Below, one piece after another: positions 1 through 8,306 of a stretch of DNA of 64,000 bases. The stretch spans positions 62,001 to 126,000 of the forward strand of contig JBBDXW010000074.1 of NCBI GenBank assembly GCA_040902105.1, in the 5' to 3' direction. The DNA comes from IDS-8 sp040902105. GTDB lineage: Bacteria; Pseudomonadota; Gammaproteobacteria; Steroidobacterales; Woeseiaceae. A program made the translations under genes and the position numbers. The notes under the pieces were generated by a model, which worked only from the letters and a program-made list of their open reading frames with translations, did no database searches and had not been told where the DNA came from. Every line of letters begins with the position of its first letter. The stretch's first letter is position 1.

Positions 1-639
1 GGGGCCGTCCCCGACGATGACTTTGCTGCCAGGCAGCTCGAGGTCGAGAAACTGTTCGATGTTCTTTTCGACCGACACGCGGCCGACATTGATCCATACC
101 GGACGCGGCCACTGCCACTCGACTTTCTCGATGGGATTGAACAGTACCGCATCCACGCCGCGGGACCAGATTTCGACATTCCTGAAGTGCCTTGCTTCGA
201 GCATTTTCTTTACGCTTCCTGTTGGTACGAGAGTTTTTTCCGCCGCACCGTGATACCAGCGGAGAAAGGCGAAAGTAAGGCGAACGGGGATGGGTGCCCG
301 GGCGCGAACGTACTCCGGAAACTGCGTGTGATACGAGGTCGTGAACGGAATCCGTCGCTTGATGCTGTAGCGGCGCGTGACGAATCCAAGCGGCCCTTCC
401 GTCGCGACGTGTATGCAATCCGGCGAGAATTGCTCCAGCTGCCTCGCGACCTTCCGGCCCTGGAACAATGCCAGCCTGATCTCGGGATAAGTGGGACAGG
501 GAATCGTGCGCCGTCCCGCGGGAGTAATCATCAGGACTTCGTGGCCCATGTCGATCAGTTCCGCTCGCGTCTGTGACAAGGTGGTGACGACGCCGTTGAC
601 TTGCGGTCTCCAGGCGTCCGTGGCAATTGCGATTCGCAT
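1..639 (-). CDS. GT4-family glycosyltransferase, C-terminus cut by window edge
   Basis: An open frame runs leftward from an ATG at 637-639 to the window edge (213 codons) with no stop. The protein begins MRIAIATDAWRPQVNGVV, the usual opening of GT-B fold, GT4-type glycosyltransferases that act on diacylglycerol or phosphatidylinositol-like acceptors (MgtA/SQD2-like). Further along are the acceptor-side motif TSYHTQFPEY, the domain-linker segment WSRGVDAVLFNP, and NVGRVSVEKN, where the donor-binding domain starts. About half of a normal protein of roughly 350-400 residues is visible. It is divergent from the PAP2 gene, so a lipid-linked role is plausible, but the acceptor cannot be read from sequence. 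Confidence 0.85.
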   Translation of the reverse strand, partial: MRIAIATDAWRPQVNGVVTTLSQTRAELIDMGHEVLMITPAGRRTIPCPTYPEIRLALFQGRKVARQLEQFSPDCIHVATEGPLGFVTRRYSIKRRIPFTTSYHTQFPEYVRARAPIPVRLTFAFLRWYHGAAEKTLVPTGSVKKMLEARHFRNVEIWSRGVDAVLFNPIEKVEWQWPRPVWINVGRVSVEKNIEQFLDLELPGSKVIVGDGP

Positions 640-800
640 GATCGCCCATGCTCCACGATGGCCGTGACGCTATCGTTACAATCCGGTTACAGATTGCCTA
701 AAAAGCGCTTGAAAATTCACGGAATTGTCATCGAAAAGTCATCGAGCAGACGCATTGCGACCGTAGCATGCCCACAGTACTCAAACCGTGGAGGATGCCG

Positions 801-1322
801 ATGGCTGCGGTCCTTCAGTACTTCGACGCACTGGAAATCGGACTGTGTCTGCGCGTCAACAAGTACGGCCGACCGGAAGGTGTACGCCGCCTCTTTTCGA
901 TCGTAAGCCGCCTGGGCGACGGGGGGTTCTGGTTGCTGCTCGGCGGCATCACCTTGGTGCTACGCGGCCCGCAGTCGGCCCCGTTTATCCTGCAAGCCGC
1001 TGTCATTGCGGCCATTGGCGTGACGCTGTACAAGCTGCTGAAACGCCGTCTGGTCAGAGAACGGCCTTATATGGCGAACGGCAATATTCTGTGCGGTGCG
1101 CCGCCACTGGATCGTTACAGCTTCCCATCGGGTCACACACTGCACGCGGTCTGTTTTACGATTCAATTCGGTCATTTCGAACCGCTGTCGCTCATTGTTG
1201 CCGCGCCGTTTGCCGTGCTTGTGGCAATCTCCAGGGTCGTCCTCGGTCTGCATTACCCGAGCGACGTGCTGGCCGGCGCAGCAATCGGCGCTCTCCTTGC
1301 TCTTGCCGGTTTGTCGATCTGA
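801..1322 (+). CDS. PAP2-family membrane phosphatase
   Basis: The 173-residue protein carries the three PAP2 motifs: KRRLVRERP at about 81-89 (KX6RP), FPSGH at 108-112, and SRVVLGLHYPSD at 144-155 (SRX5HX3D). The conserved His residues are the expected nucleophile and base. Hydrophobic stretches around 42-54, 60-80, 113-125, 130-148 and 154-172 fit a multi-pass membrane protein of the phosphatidate or isoprenyl-diphosphate phosphatase type. The ATG at 801 is preferred over the upstream ATG at 768 because a GGAGG lies at 790-794. The neighbours are a glycosyltransferase (divergent) and diacylglycerol kinase (convergent), which suggests phospholipid or lipid-carrier turnover. The substrate cannot be decided. 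Confidence 0.88.
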   Translation: MAAVLQYFDALEIGLCLRVNKYGRPEGVRRLFSIVSRLGDGGFWLLLGGITLVLRGPQSAPFILQAAVIAAIGVTLYKLLKRRLVRERPYMANGNILCGAPPLDRYSFPSGHTLHAVCFTIQFGHFEPLSLIVAAPFAVLVAISRVVLGLHYPSDVLAGAAIGALLALAGLSI

Positions 1323-1365
1323 GTCGGCAGCAACGAGCCAGTGAAGGTACGCCAGCCCTGAAAGA

Positions 1366-1740
1366 TCAGCCGAGAAATCGCTGCCATGCCATCGCGAGCC
1401 AGACTGCGACGACGATCACGAGGCTGACGAACACCGCGGCCGAACCGAGGTCCTTGGCCCTGCCGGATAATTCGTGCTGTTCGTCCCCGAATCGATCCAC
1501 AGTGGCTTCGACCGCCGAGTTGAGCAATTCCACGATCAGCACCAGCAGACAGGAGCCGATCAGGATGACTCGCTCAAGGCCCGTTTGTCCGAGCAAAATC
1601 GCCAGTGGAACGAGTACCGTCGTGAGCGCGATTTCCTGACGAAAGGCCGCTTCGTATTTCCAGGCGTCCGCGAACCCCTGGGCCGAACATCGAGCGGCGA
1701 GCAGGATGCGGCGCAAGCCGGTGTTTCCGGGTTTTCCCAA
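1366..1740 (-). CDS. dgkA: Diacylglycerol kinase, prokaryotic DgkA type
   Basis: This 124-residue membrane protein matches the small trimeric bacterial kinase that phosphorylates diacylglycerol to phosphatidate. Recognisable features are the amphipathic N-terminus with an AAFRQE segment, then about three membrane helices, and the signature VELLNSAVEATVDR, whose Glu and Asn are catalytic in the family. Length equals the usual 120-125 residues. The start is TTG at 1740 with a GAGGG about 8 nt upstream; a nearby ATG at 1745 is out of frame. It would recycle diacylglycerol released when envelope glycans are modified from phospholipid donors. Confidence 0.93.
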   Translation of the reverse strand: MGKPGNTGLRRILLAARCSAQGFADAWKYEAAFRQEIALTTVLVPLAILLGQTGLERVILIGSCLLVLIVELLNSAVEATVDRFGDEQHELSGRAKDLGSAAVFVSLVIVVAVWLAMAWQRFLG

Positions 1741-1882
1741 GTCATGTCCCTCGATGGGCAGGTCAACTGCGCAACTATATCAGGCGGCAAACGCCAAACC
1801 CGCTACACTTGACCACCGCCGGGGCCACCCTCGAGGTTCGATCGCTTGCGTTTTGCCGACTGCCGGCTGGGAGACGACGATC

Positions 1883-2341
1883 ATGCTGACAGTACGGAAA
1901 GACGCGTTGCGCGATTACATCGATCGGCAACTGGCGCCGTCCGCGTGGCTCCTGATCGACCAGGATCGGATCAGCGCGTTTGCCGATGCGACGCTGGATC
2001 ACCAGTTCATCCACGTCGACGAGGAAAAGGCCGCACGTACGCCGTTCGGCAGGACCATCGCGCACGGCTACCTGACGATGTCGCTCATTTCGTACTTCGG
2101 TGCCGAGTGCGGGATCCGGCCCGAGAACACGGTGATGGCGATCAACTACGGTTCCGACAAGGTTCGCTTCCTGCAGCCGGTGAAAGTCGACAGCAGAATC
2201 CGGGCGCAAGCGGTATTAAAGGATGTCGAGGAAAAAGCCCCCGGCCAGATTCTGTTGAAGACCCGCTTTAACGTTGAGATCGAAGGCGAAGACAAACCGG
2301 CGATGGTCGCCGATATACTGAGTCTGTTCTTCGTCACCTGA
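1883..2341 (+). CDS. MaoC-like (R)-hydratase/dehydratase
   Basis: This 152-residue hot-dog-fold protein has the hydratase-2 motif: ATLDHQFIHVDEEKA at about 36-50, with Asp39 and His44 as the expected catalytic pair, followed by GRTIAHGYL. Family members hydrate trans-2-enoyl-CoA to (R)-3-hydroxyacyl-CoA. I start at the ATG at 1883, which follows a GGGAGA, because the longer frame only adds sequence unlike the family. It sits 30 bp upstream of an SDR and a thiolase in the same direction, so the three probably form a beta-oxidation-like or PHA-type module. Confidence 0.88.
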   Translation: MLTVRKDALRDYIDRQLAPSAWLLIDQDRISAFADATLDHQFIHVDEEKAARTPFGRTIAHGYLTMSLISYFGAECGIRPENTVMAINYGSDKVRFLQPVKVDSRIRAQAVLKDVEEKAPGQILLKTRFNVEIEGEDKPAMVADILSLFFVT

Positions 2342-2371
2342 CACTACGGAAACCTGAGAGGAACACTGCAA

Positions 2372-3292
2372 GTGGCAATTCGCTTTGACGACCGGGTCGT
2401 AATCGTTACCGGCTCCGGAAACGGCCTTGGCAAATCGCATGCTCTTGAGTTTGCGCGTCGCGGCGCCCGCGTCGTCGTGAACGATCTCGGCGCCGCCCGC
2501 GACGGGTCCGGCGCGTCGAGCGATGCCGCAAATGCAGTCGTGCGCCAGATCGTCGATGGGGGCGGCGAGGCGATCGCGAACGGTGCCAACGTTGCGGACT
2601 TTGCGCAGGTGGAAGCAATGGTCGGCGAAGCTGTCGACCGCTGGGGACGTGTCGACGTGCTCGTGAACAACGCAGGAATTCTTCGCGACAAGACCTTTGC
2701 CAAGATGGAATTAAGCGATTTTCAACTGGTCCTGAACGTGCACCTGACCGGGTCCGTCAATTGCACGAAGGCCGTCTGGGAGCTCATGCGCGAGCAACAA
2801 TACGGCCGCATCGTCATGACCTCGTCGTCAAGCGGCATCTACGGAAATTTCGGCCAGACGAATTACGGAGCGGCAAAAATGGCGCTGGTCGGCTTCATGA
2901 ACTCCCTCGCACTCGAAGGCGAGAAGTACGGAATCAAGGTCAATGCGCTTGCGCCCATCGCTGCGACTCGCATGACGGCGGACCTGATGGCGGAAAAGGT
3001 CCTGTCATTGCTCGAGCCGGAAGCAGTGACGCCTGCCGTCATTTTCCTTGCTGGCGAAGATGCACCCACGCGGCAGATCGTCGCCGCTGGCGCCGGGGTG
3101 TTTGCAAAAGTGCTTATCCAGGAGACGCCGGGCGTGTTCCTCGCGCCGGATCGCCGCGACGCGGAGCATGTCGCTTCCGCCTGGGAACGTATCGCCGATA
3201 CTGCCGGGCAGCGCGAACTGCAGGCGGGCGGTGAACAGACGGTCAAGTTCCTGCAAAAGGCTACCGCAGAACTTGGCATCAAACTGAACTGA
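2372..3292 (+). CDS. SDR-family 3-hydroxyacyl-CoA dehydrogenase-like oxidoreductase
   Basis: This 306-residue short-chain dehydrogenase has the cofactor motif TGSGNGLG at 13-20, NNAG at 99-102, a catalytic Ser in the SSSSG run (151-155), and YGAAK with Tyr165 and Lys169. The sequence around the cofactor loop (VNDLGAARDGSG) resembles the dehydrogenase domain of peroxisomal multifunctional enzyme type 2, which oxidises (R)-3-hydroxyacyl-CoA. It follows a MaoC hydratase and precedes a thiolase by 13 bp, so stepwise hydration, oxidation and thiolysis is the natural reading. The start is GTG at 2372 with GAGAGGA upstream. Confidence 0.9.
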   Translation: MAIRFDDRVVIVTGSGNGLGKSHALEFARRGARVVVNDLGAARDGSGASSDAANAVVRQIVDGGGEAIANGANVADFAQVEAMVGEAVDRWGRVDVLVNNAGILRDKTFAKMELSDFQLVLNVHLTGSVNCTKAVWELMREQQYGRIVMTSSSSGIYGNFGQTNYGAAKMALVGFMNSLALEGEKYGIKVNALAPIAATRMTADLMAEKVLSLLEPEAVTPAVIFLAGEDAPTRQIVAAGAGVFAKVLIQETPGVFLAPDRRDAEHVASAWERIADTAGQRELQAGGEQTVKFLQKATAELGIKLN

Positions 3293-3305
3293 TCCGGAGC
3301 CGGCC

Positions 3306-4487
3306 ATGAAAGAAGCGGTCATCGTATCCACGGCGCGCACGCCCATCGGCAAAGCGTACCGCGGCGCGTTCAACAACACGGAAGCGCCGACGCTAGGCGC
3401 GCATGCCATTCGCGAAGCCGTCAGGCGTGCCGGCATCGATCCCGCGGAGGTCGACGACGTGATCATGGGCTGCGCGATGCAGCAGGGCTCCAGCGGCCTG
3501 AACGTTGCGCGTCAATCGCTTCTCGCGGCCGGGCTGCCGGTGACTGTCGCCGGCATGTCGGTCGATCGCCAATGCTCGTCCGGCATGATGGCGATTGCCA
3601 TTGCCGCCAAACAGATCCTCGACGACAACATGTCGATCGTCGTGGGAGGAGGCCTGGAATCCATAAGCCTGGTGCAAAACGAACATTACAACCGCTATCG
3701 CGCCTCGGATCCGAACGTACTCGAGGCGGCGCCGCACATCTATATGAGCATGCTTGAAACTGCCGAGGTCGTGACCAGAAGGTATGGTATTTCCCGCGAG
3801 CGCCAGGACGAGTACGCGTTGCAAAGTCAGCAACGCACGGCTGCCGGACAGGAAAACGGCGCTTTCGACGACGAAATCGTGCCGATGAAAGTCAGCATGG
3901 GGATCAAGGACAAGGAAACGGGCGACGTAAGTTTTCGCGCCACCCGTATCGACAAGGATGAAGGCAATCGGCCGGACACGACGAAAGAAGGCCTTGCCTC
4001 CCTGAAGCCGGTGTTCGAAGGCGGCCACATTACCGCCGGCAACGCGAGCCAGTTGTCCGACGGGGCATCGGCGGCCGTGGTGATGGACAGCAAGCTCGCC
4101 GAGAAAAGAGGACTCGAGCCTTTGGGCATCTACCGTGCGATCGCCGTCGCAGGGACGGAGCCTGACGAGATGGGTATCGGACCGGTCTTTGCCGTGCCGA
4201 AGCTCCTGCAACGCAGCGGATTGAAAGCGGACGACATCGGCCTGTGGGAACTGAACGAGGCGTTTGCGGTTCAGGTAATCTATTGCCGCGACAAGCTCGG
4301 TATTCCGAACGAGCTGCTCAATGTCAATGGGGGCGCTATTTCGGTCGGGCACCCGTACGGCATGTCCGGTGCGAGACTGGTCGGTCATGCGCTGATCGAA
4401 GGAAAGCGCCGCGGCGCCAAGTTCGTGGTTTGCACGATGTGCGTCGGTGGCGGCATGGGTGCGGCGGGGCTTTTCGAAGTATTGTAG
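3306..4487 (+). CDS. Thiolase (acetyl-CoA C-acyltransferase family)
   Basis: This 393-residue protein has all thiolase active-site elements: the acyl-accepting Cys90 in DRQCSSGM, the GHPYGMSG motif with His349, and the second Cys379 in CVGGGMGAAG. The N-terminus (STARTPIGKA) is also typical. It catalyses thiolytic cleavage or Claisen condensation of acyl-CoA. It is the last gene of the MaoC-SDR-thiolase group. The stop codon TAG at 4485-4487 lies inside the palindromic repeat that follows. Degradative and biosynthetic members cannot be separated without a phylogeny. Confidence 0.94.
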   Translation: MKEAVIVSTARTPIGKAYRGAFNNTEAPTLGAHAIREAVRRAGIDPAEVDDVIMGCAMQQGSSGLNVARQSLLAAGLPVTVAGMSVDRQCSSGMMAIAIAAKQILDDNMSIVVGGGLESISLVQNEHYNRYRASDPNVLEAAPHIYMSMLETAEVVTRRYGISRERQDEYALQSQQRTAAGQENGAFDDEIVPMKVSMGIKDKETGDVSFRATRIDKDEGNRPDTTKEGLASLKPVFEGGHITAGNASQLSDGASAAVVMDSKLAEKRGLEPLGIYRAIAVAGTEPDEMGIGPVFAVPKLLQRSGLKADDIGLWELNEAFAVQVIYCRDKLGIPNELLNVNGGAISVGHPYGMSGARLVGHALIEGKRRGAKFVVCTMCVGGGMGAAGLFEVL

Positions 4488-4557
4488 GAGCCCGCCATTG
4501 CGGGCGACCTGCCAGCAGATTCGTCATCGCAGGTCGCCCGCGGGGCGGGCTCCTACA
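4483..4557. repeat. REP-like palindrome, family A
   Basis: The left arm reads TGTAGGAGCCCGCC and the right arm is its complement ending in GGCGGGCTCCTACA. An inner pair is GCGGGCGACCTG / CAGGTCGCCCGC. The 75-base palindrome begins within the thiolase stop codon. A second copy lies at 40806-40902. Dispersed GC-rich palindromes at gene ends are usual for REP/BIME elements. It may also end transcription of the thiolase operon. Confidence 0.8.
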
Positions 4558-4657
4558 GGGTGCGAATCGTACCGGCATGCTCTTCGGTGCCTTGACTAAG
4601 AGCGTTTACGACTCAATGATGACGGCCAACGGCCACACCGGATAAGAATACCCAACA

Positions 4658-5977
4658 TTGTCTGCACACAATAGAAGGAAAAGAATCCCGTTACTGAAAG
4701 CCCGGCAGACGCTTGGCAAGTATCGCATTTCGAGTCGCATTACGACCGGCCCGCTGGCGGACGTTTACGCCGCGTTCGACACGATCCACAAGACCCGGGT
4801 GGCGCTCAAGATCCCGCGGGCCGGCAGCGGCGTCAGCAGCGAGGATTTCCTGCGCGAGGTGCGGGTCGCGGCAAAACTGCGACACCCCAACATCCTGTCC
4901 GTGCAGAATGCGAGCTACATCGGCGAGCACTTCGTGATCGCCATGGAACTCGGCGGCGAGTCGCTCGCCGACAGGCTGTTCCGGCGGATGTCGACCGCGC
5001 GGGCGATCGAACTGGGCGACCAGGCCCTGGCCGGCCTGGCCTATGCGCATTCGCACAAGATCATTCACTGTGACATCAAACCCGAAAACTACATCCTGTT
5101 TCCCGACAATGTGCTGAAGCTGGCGGATTTCGGTTTCGCCAAGATCAGCCTGCGCACGCTCAAGGCATCCGGTTCGGGAACGATCGACTACATCGCGCCC
5201 GAACAGGCGATGGGCCGACCGAAATTCCAGTCCGACGTGTTCTCCGTCGGACTCGTTTTGTACCGCATGTTCTCGGGCATCCTGCCCGAATGGCCGTTCA
5301 ACTGGCCGATGGCGGGCTCCGACCGCCTCACGACCCGGGTGCGGCCAGAATTCGTGACTTTCCTGCGCCGTGCGATTCAGCTCGACCCGTCTGACCGTTA
5401 CCGGGATGCCATACAGATGTATGACGCCTTCAAGAGGCTGCAGAGCCGCGCGCGCCGTACGCGGCGCCGCGCGACGCGGCGCAAGGTGACACAGTCGTCC
5501 TCATGGCGGCAGCAGCAGTGGCGGGAGTTTCAGCGCTTGTACAAGCGCGTGCTCGATACACGCCATCAATGCCGCCGTTGCGAAGGTCCCGTGGCCGAAA
5601 GCATGCAGGCCTGCCCGTGGTGCGGCATCGACAATCCATCGCGCGGCGCGCCGACGCGCATGCCGTCGCAATGCCCGCGTTGCGAGCGCGGCCTCAAACT
5701 CGACTGGGCGTATTGCCCGTGGTGTTACGGTCCGGGCTTCGAGCCGGAAACGAACCGTCATTACAGCGACAAGCGCTACACGGCCCGCTGCACCAATAGC
5801 CGCTGCAAAAAACCGCTGATGCCGTTCATGCGTTACTGCCCCTGGTGCCGCACGAAAGTGAAGAAGCCATGGAAGCTCGAAGGCAGCCGGCACAGTTGCC
5901 GCCGCTGCAAATGGGGCATCGCAGAGGAGTTCTGGAACTTCTGCGCCTGGTGCAAATTACCGGTGCAGCGCAAGTGA
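4658..5977 (+). CDS. Ser/Thr protein kinase with four C-terminal zinc ribbons
   Basis: Residues about 18-262 form a Hanks-type kinase: VALKIP with Lys51, HCDIKPEN at 137-144, DFG at 157-159 and IAPEQ at 179-183. The Gly-rich loop (TTGPLADV, 29-36) lacks the full GxGxxG, and the usual HRD Arg is Cys138, so this is a non-RD kinase with a degenerate P-loop. A very basic linker (about 263-300) follows. Four zinc-ribbon-like Cys quartets come next: 305/308/319/322, 339/342/353/356, 378/383/394/397 and 414/417/429/432, most with CPWC in the second knuckle. There is no membrane span, so it should be cytoplasmic. A PP2C phosphatase starts 6 bp downstream. Start TTG 4658 is uncertain. Confidence 0.88.
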   Translation: MSAHNRRKRIPLLKARQTLGKYRISSRITTGPLADVYAAFDTIHKTRVALKIPRAGSGVSSEDFLREVRVAAKLRHPNILSVQNASYIGEHFVIAMELGGESLADRLFRRMSTARAIELGDQALAGLAYAHSHKIIHCDIKPENYILFPDNVLKLADFGFAKISLRTLKASGSGTIDYIAPEQAMGRPKFQSDVFSVGLVLYRMFSGILPEWPFNWPMAGSDRLTTRVRPEFVTFLRRAIQLDPSDRYRDAIQMYDAFKRLQSRARRTRRRATRRKVTQSSSWRQQQWREFQRLYKRVLDTRHQCRRCEGPVAESMQACPWCGIDNPSRGAPTRMPSQCPRCERGLKLDWAYCPWCYGPGFEPETNRHYSDKRYTARCTNSRCKKPLMPFMRYCPWCRTKVKKPWKLEGSRHSCRRCKWGIAEEFWNFCAWCKLPVQRK

Positions 5978-5983
5978 CCAGGT

Positions 5984-6892
5984 TTGCCGGTCGTACATTT
6001 CGCAGTTCACTCCGGAATATCGCCGGGATCTCAGTTGAATTCTGACGCCGCCATTGCCGATCGGATCGTGTTGCTCGACGGTGGGCCGACCGCCGAGACC
6101 GAGATTATCCGCATCGGTGGAGGCTGCATGGTTGCGTACACCTGTCGCTCGCCGGACAAGGAGACTGACAACGAAGACACCGTGGCCGCGATACCCTACG
6201 GCCCCGATGCCGCAGTGCTCCTCGTTGCCGACGGCGCGGGCGGCCTGCCTGCGGGACGGCGCGCCTCGCGTACGGCAGTCGCCAGGCTCGAGGCATCGTT
6301 ACAGACGGCGATGTCGGAAACGACGCTGTTGCGCACCGCGATTCTGAACGGCATCGACGAAGCAAATCGCGCGGTGCTCGAACTCGGCGGAGGGTCCGCG
6401 ACAACCTTGACGGTCGTAACCATCGAAGGTTCGATCGCGCGCACGTATCAAATCGGCGATTCCGAGGCGATCATCGTCGGACAGCGCGGCAAGGTCAAAG
6501 CGCAGACGCTCGCGCACTCGCCTACCGGCTTCGCGGTCGAGGCCGGCTTTCTCGGCCAGCGCGAGGCATTGCACCATGAAGAACGGCATCTCGTGTCGAA
6601 CTTCCTCGGCAGCAGCGACATGCGCATCGACATGGGCGCGACGGTCATGCTGAGTCCGTTCGACACCGTCCTCGTCGCCAGCGACGGGCTGACCGATAAC
6701 CTGCACTTCGTCGAAATCGTGGAAGTCATGCGCAAAGGCGCGCTCGACTCGGCCGCGGAGGCACTGACGCGTCTCGCGAAACGCAGAATGACGGTTGAAT
6801 CGAAAACCCAGCCGAGCAAGCCGGACGACTTGTCGGTTATCCTGTTTCGCAAGAACCACAGGCGCAAGAAAGCGGCACCGGCGGTCGACTGA
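5984..6892 (+). CDS. PP2C-type Ser/Thr phosphatase
   Basis: This protein of up to 302 residues has metal-binding motifs of the PP2C fold: TDNEDTVA, VADGAGGLPAG with the conserved Asp-Gly, a GDSEAIIVG segment, and VASDGLTDN near the C-terminus. It should remove phosphate from Ser/Thr residues using Mn/Mg ions. It lies 6 bp after the zinc-ribbon kinase and is presumably its antagonist. No signal peptide or membrane span is visible. The start is uncertain: TTG at 5984 is the longest, while ATG at 6128 has a GGAGG four bases upstream, but would remove residues before the catalytic core that look family-like. Confidence 0.87.
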   Translation: MPVVHFAVHSGISPGSQLNSDAAIADRIVLLDGGPTAETEIIRIGGGCMVAYTCRSPDKETDNEDTVAAIPYGPDAAVLLVADGAGGLPAGRRASRTAVARLEASLQTAMSETTLLRTAILNGIDEANRAVLELGGGSATTLTVVTIEGSIARTYQIGDSEAIIVGQRGKVKAQTLAHSPTGFAVEAGFLGQREALHHEERHLVSNFLGSSDMRIDMGATVMLSPFDTVLVASDGLTDNLHFVEIVEVMRKGALDSAAEALTRLAKRRMTVESKTQPSKPDDLSVILFRKNHRRKKAAPAVD

Positions 6893-6909
6893 TGCCGCTA
6901 GCGACGCGC

Positions 6910-8292
6910 CTACGCACGCGGCGATGAGTCGAGATGCAGGGAAACGAGTACGCGCAGCCCGCCGGTCTTGCGGTTCTCCGCGCTGACCGTGCCGCCGTTG
7001 AGCTTTACAGCGCGCTCGGCGATGGCAAGGCCAAGGCCCGTGCCGCGTTTTTTGCTGTCTGCGGCTGCGCTGCGCGTGCGGAAGAACGGCTGGAACAAGT
7101 GGGGCAGCTCGTCGTCAGCGACACCTTCGCCCTTGTCGAGGACCTCGACGACGGCAACATTGTCGGATTCTGCTGTGACGCGAACGATTACTGTTTCGTT
7201 CGGCGGGCTGTGCCGGACGGCGTTGCGCACGATGTTCTCGATCGCGCTGGTGAGCGCGTCAGCGTAGCCGGCGACGAGCGGCGAAGCGTCCAGCTCCGTG
7301 ACGACGCTGACGCCTTCGTAACCTCCGGCGCGACATTCAAAGTTGACGTTCTCGACGACTTCCTGAACGAGGTCCGCAAGATCGATGGAACCGGGCTCCG
7401 CCTGCGAGCCGGATTCCATGCGCGTGTAACTCAGGATTTGTCCGATCAGGCGGTCAAGGCGCTCTGTCTCGTCATCGATGCGGTCGAACTCAGGCAACTC
7501 CCCGGTCTGCCGTTTCGCAAGCTCCATCGCCACCCTCAAGCGCGCGAGCGGCGAGCGCAATTCGTGCGAGATATTTCTCGACAGCTCCGTCTGCTGCGCG
7601 GCCGCCCGCTGCAGCTTTTCCGCCATCGCGTCGAAATCCCTGGCGAGCATGCCGAGTTCGTCGCGGCGATTTCCGAGCGACGAGGCAACACGGCTGTTCA
7701 TGTTGCCCTCGGCGAGCGACACCGTGGCGTGACGCAGCTTTCGTACCGGGTCGCTGATCGCCCTGGCGAGGAGATAGGAAACGATACCGCTCACGATCAG
7801 GGCGAGTGCCAGCAAGACCGATCCGGCCGGCGCCCCTTCCCAGTAGCCGTGCGGCCGATGTGTGCGCGAGACCAGGATGGTGTAAAACTCACCGTCTTTC
7901 GAGACGAGCTGGGAAAGCGGCCGGGCGCGACGCAGATTCATCGGGTCGGACCGCGCGCGTCTCTGCGGCGGCATGTGACTCTGATGTCGATGCAACTTGC
8001 TCGCCAGGTGCCGGGGGAGCCGTCGCTCCAGAATATCCCTGCCATCCGGATCGATTATGAAGATCGTGACGTTCCGGGATTCCGGAACCTGACGAAGCCA
8101 CGATGCAAGCCCGTCACGGCCCCCGGACGACAATGCGGCGCTCGCCTCGAGAATCGTGTCGTCAAATTCGAAGTTTTCCAGTTCACTGCGCATGCGCTCG
8201 GCGTAGTAGTAACCGGTCACCGCGGCCACGCCGATCGTGATGCCGATGATGAGCCAGAACGAAACGAAGATTCGTACGAGTAAGCTGCGCAT
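6910..8292 (-). CDS. CpxA-like sensor histidine kinase
   Basis: This 460-residue inner-membrane kinase has a first span at about 6-27, a periplasmic sensor segment, and a second span around 157-177. A HAMP region follows, then the H-box NISHELRSPLARLRVAMELAK. The ATP-binding domain has the N-box IENIVRNAVRHSP, DKGEGV, an F-box and GTGLGLAI. Both the PxxR after the His and the overall length match CpxA. It is co-transcribed with the response regulator 14 bp upstream, and a CpxP/Spy-like gene is divergent, giving a complete envelope-stress locus. Confidence 0.9.
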   Translation of the reverse strand: MRSLLVRIFVSFWLIIGITIGVAAVTGYYYAERMRSELENFEFDDTILEASAALSSGGRDGLASWLRQVPESRNVTIFIIDPDGRDILERRLPRHLASKLHRHQSHMPPQRRARSDPMNLRRARPLSQLVSKDGEFYTILVSRTHRPHGYWEGAPAGSVLLALALIVSGIVSYLLARAISDPVRKLRHATVSLAEGNMNSRVASSLGNRRDELGMLARDFDAMAEKLQRAAAQQTELSRNISHELRSPLARLRVAMELAKRQTGELPEFDRIDDETERLDRLIGQILSYTRMESGSQAEPGSIDLADLVQEVVENVNFECRAGGYEGVSVVTELDASPLVAGYADALTSAIENIVRNAVRHSPPNETVIVRVTAESDNVAVVEVLDKGEGVADDELPHLFQPFFRTRSAAADSKKRGTGLGLAIAERAVKLNGGTVSAENRKTGGLRVLVSLHLDSSPRA

Positions 8293-8306
8293 TTTTTTGC
8301 TTCTTG

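Noticed and set aside
6934..8283. Plus-strand open frame of 449 codons
   Set aside because: It is antisense to the histidine kinase, whose H, N and G boxes are clear.
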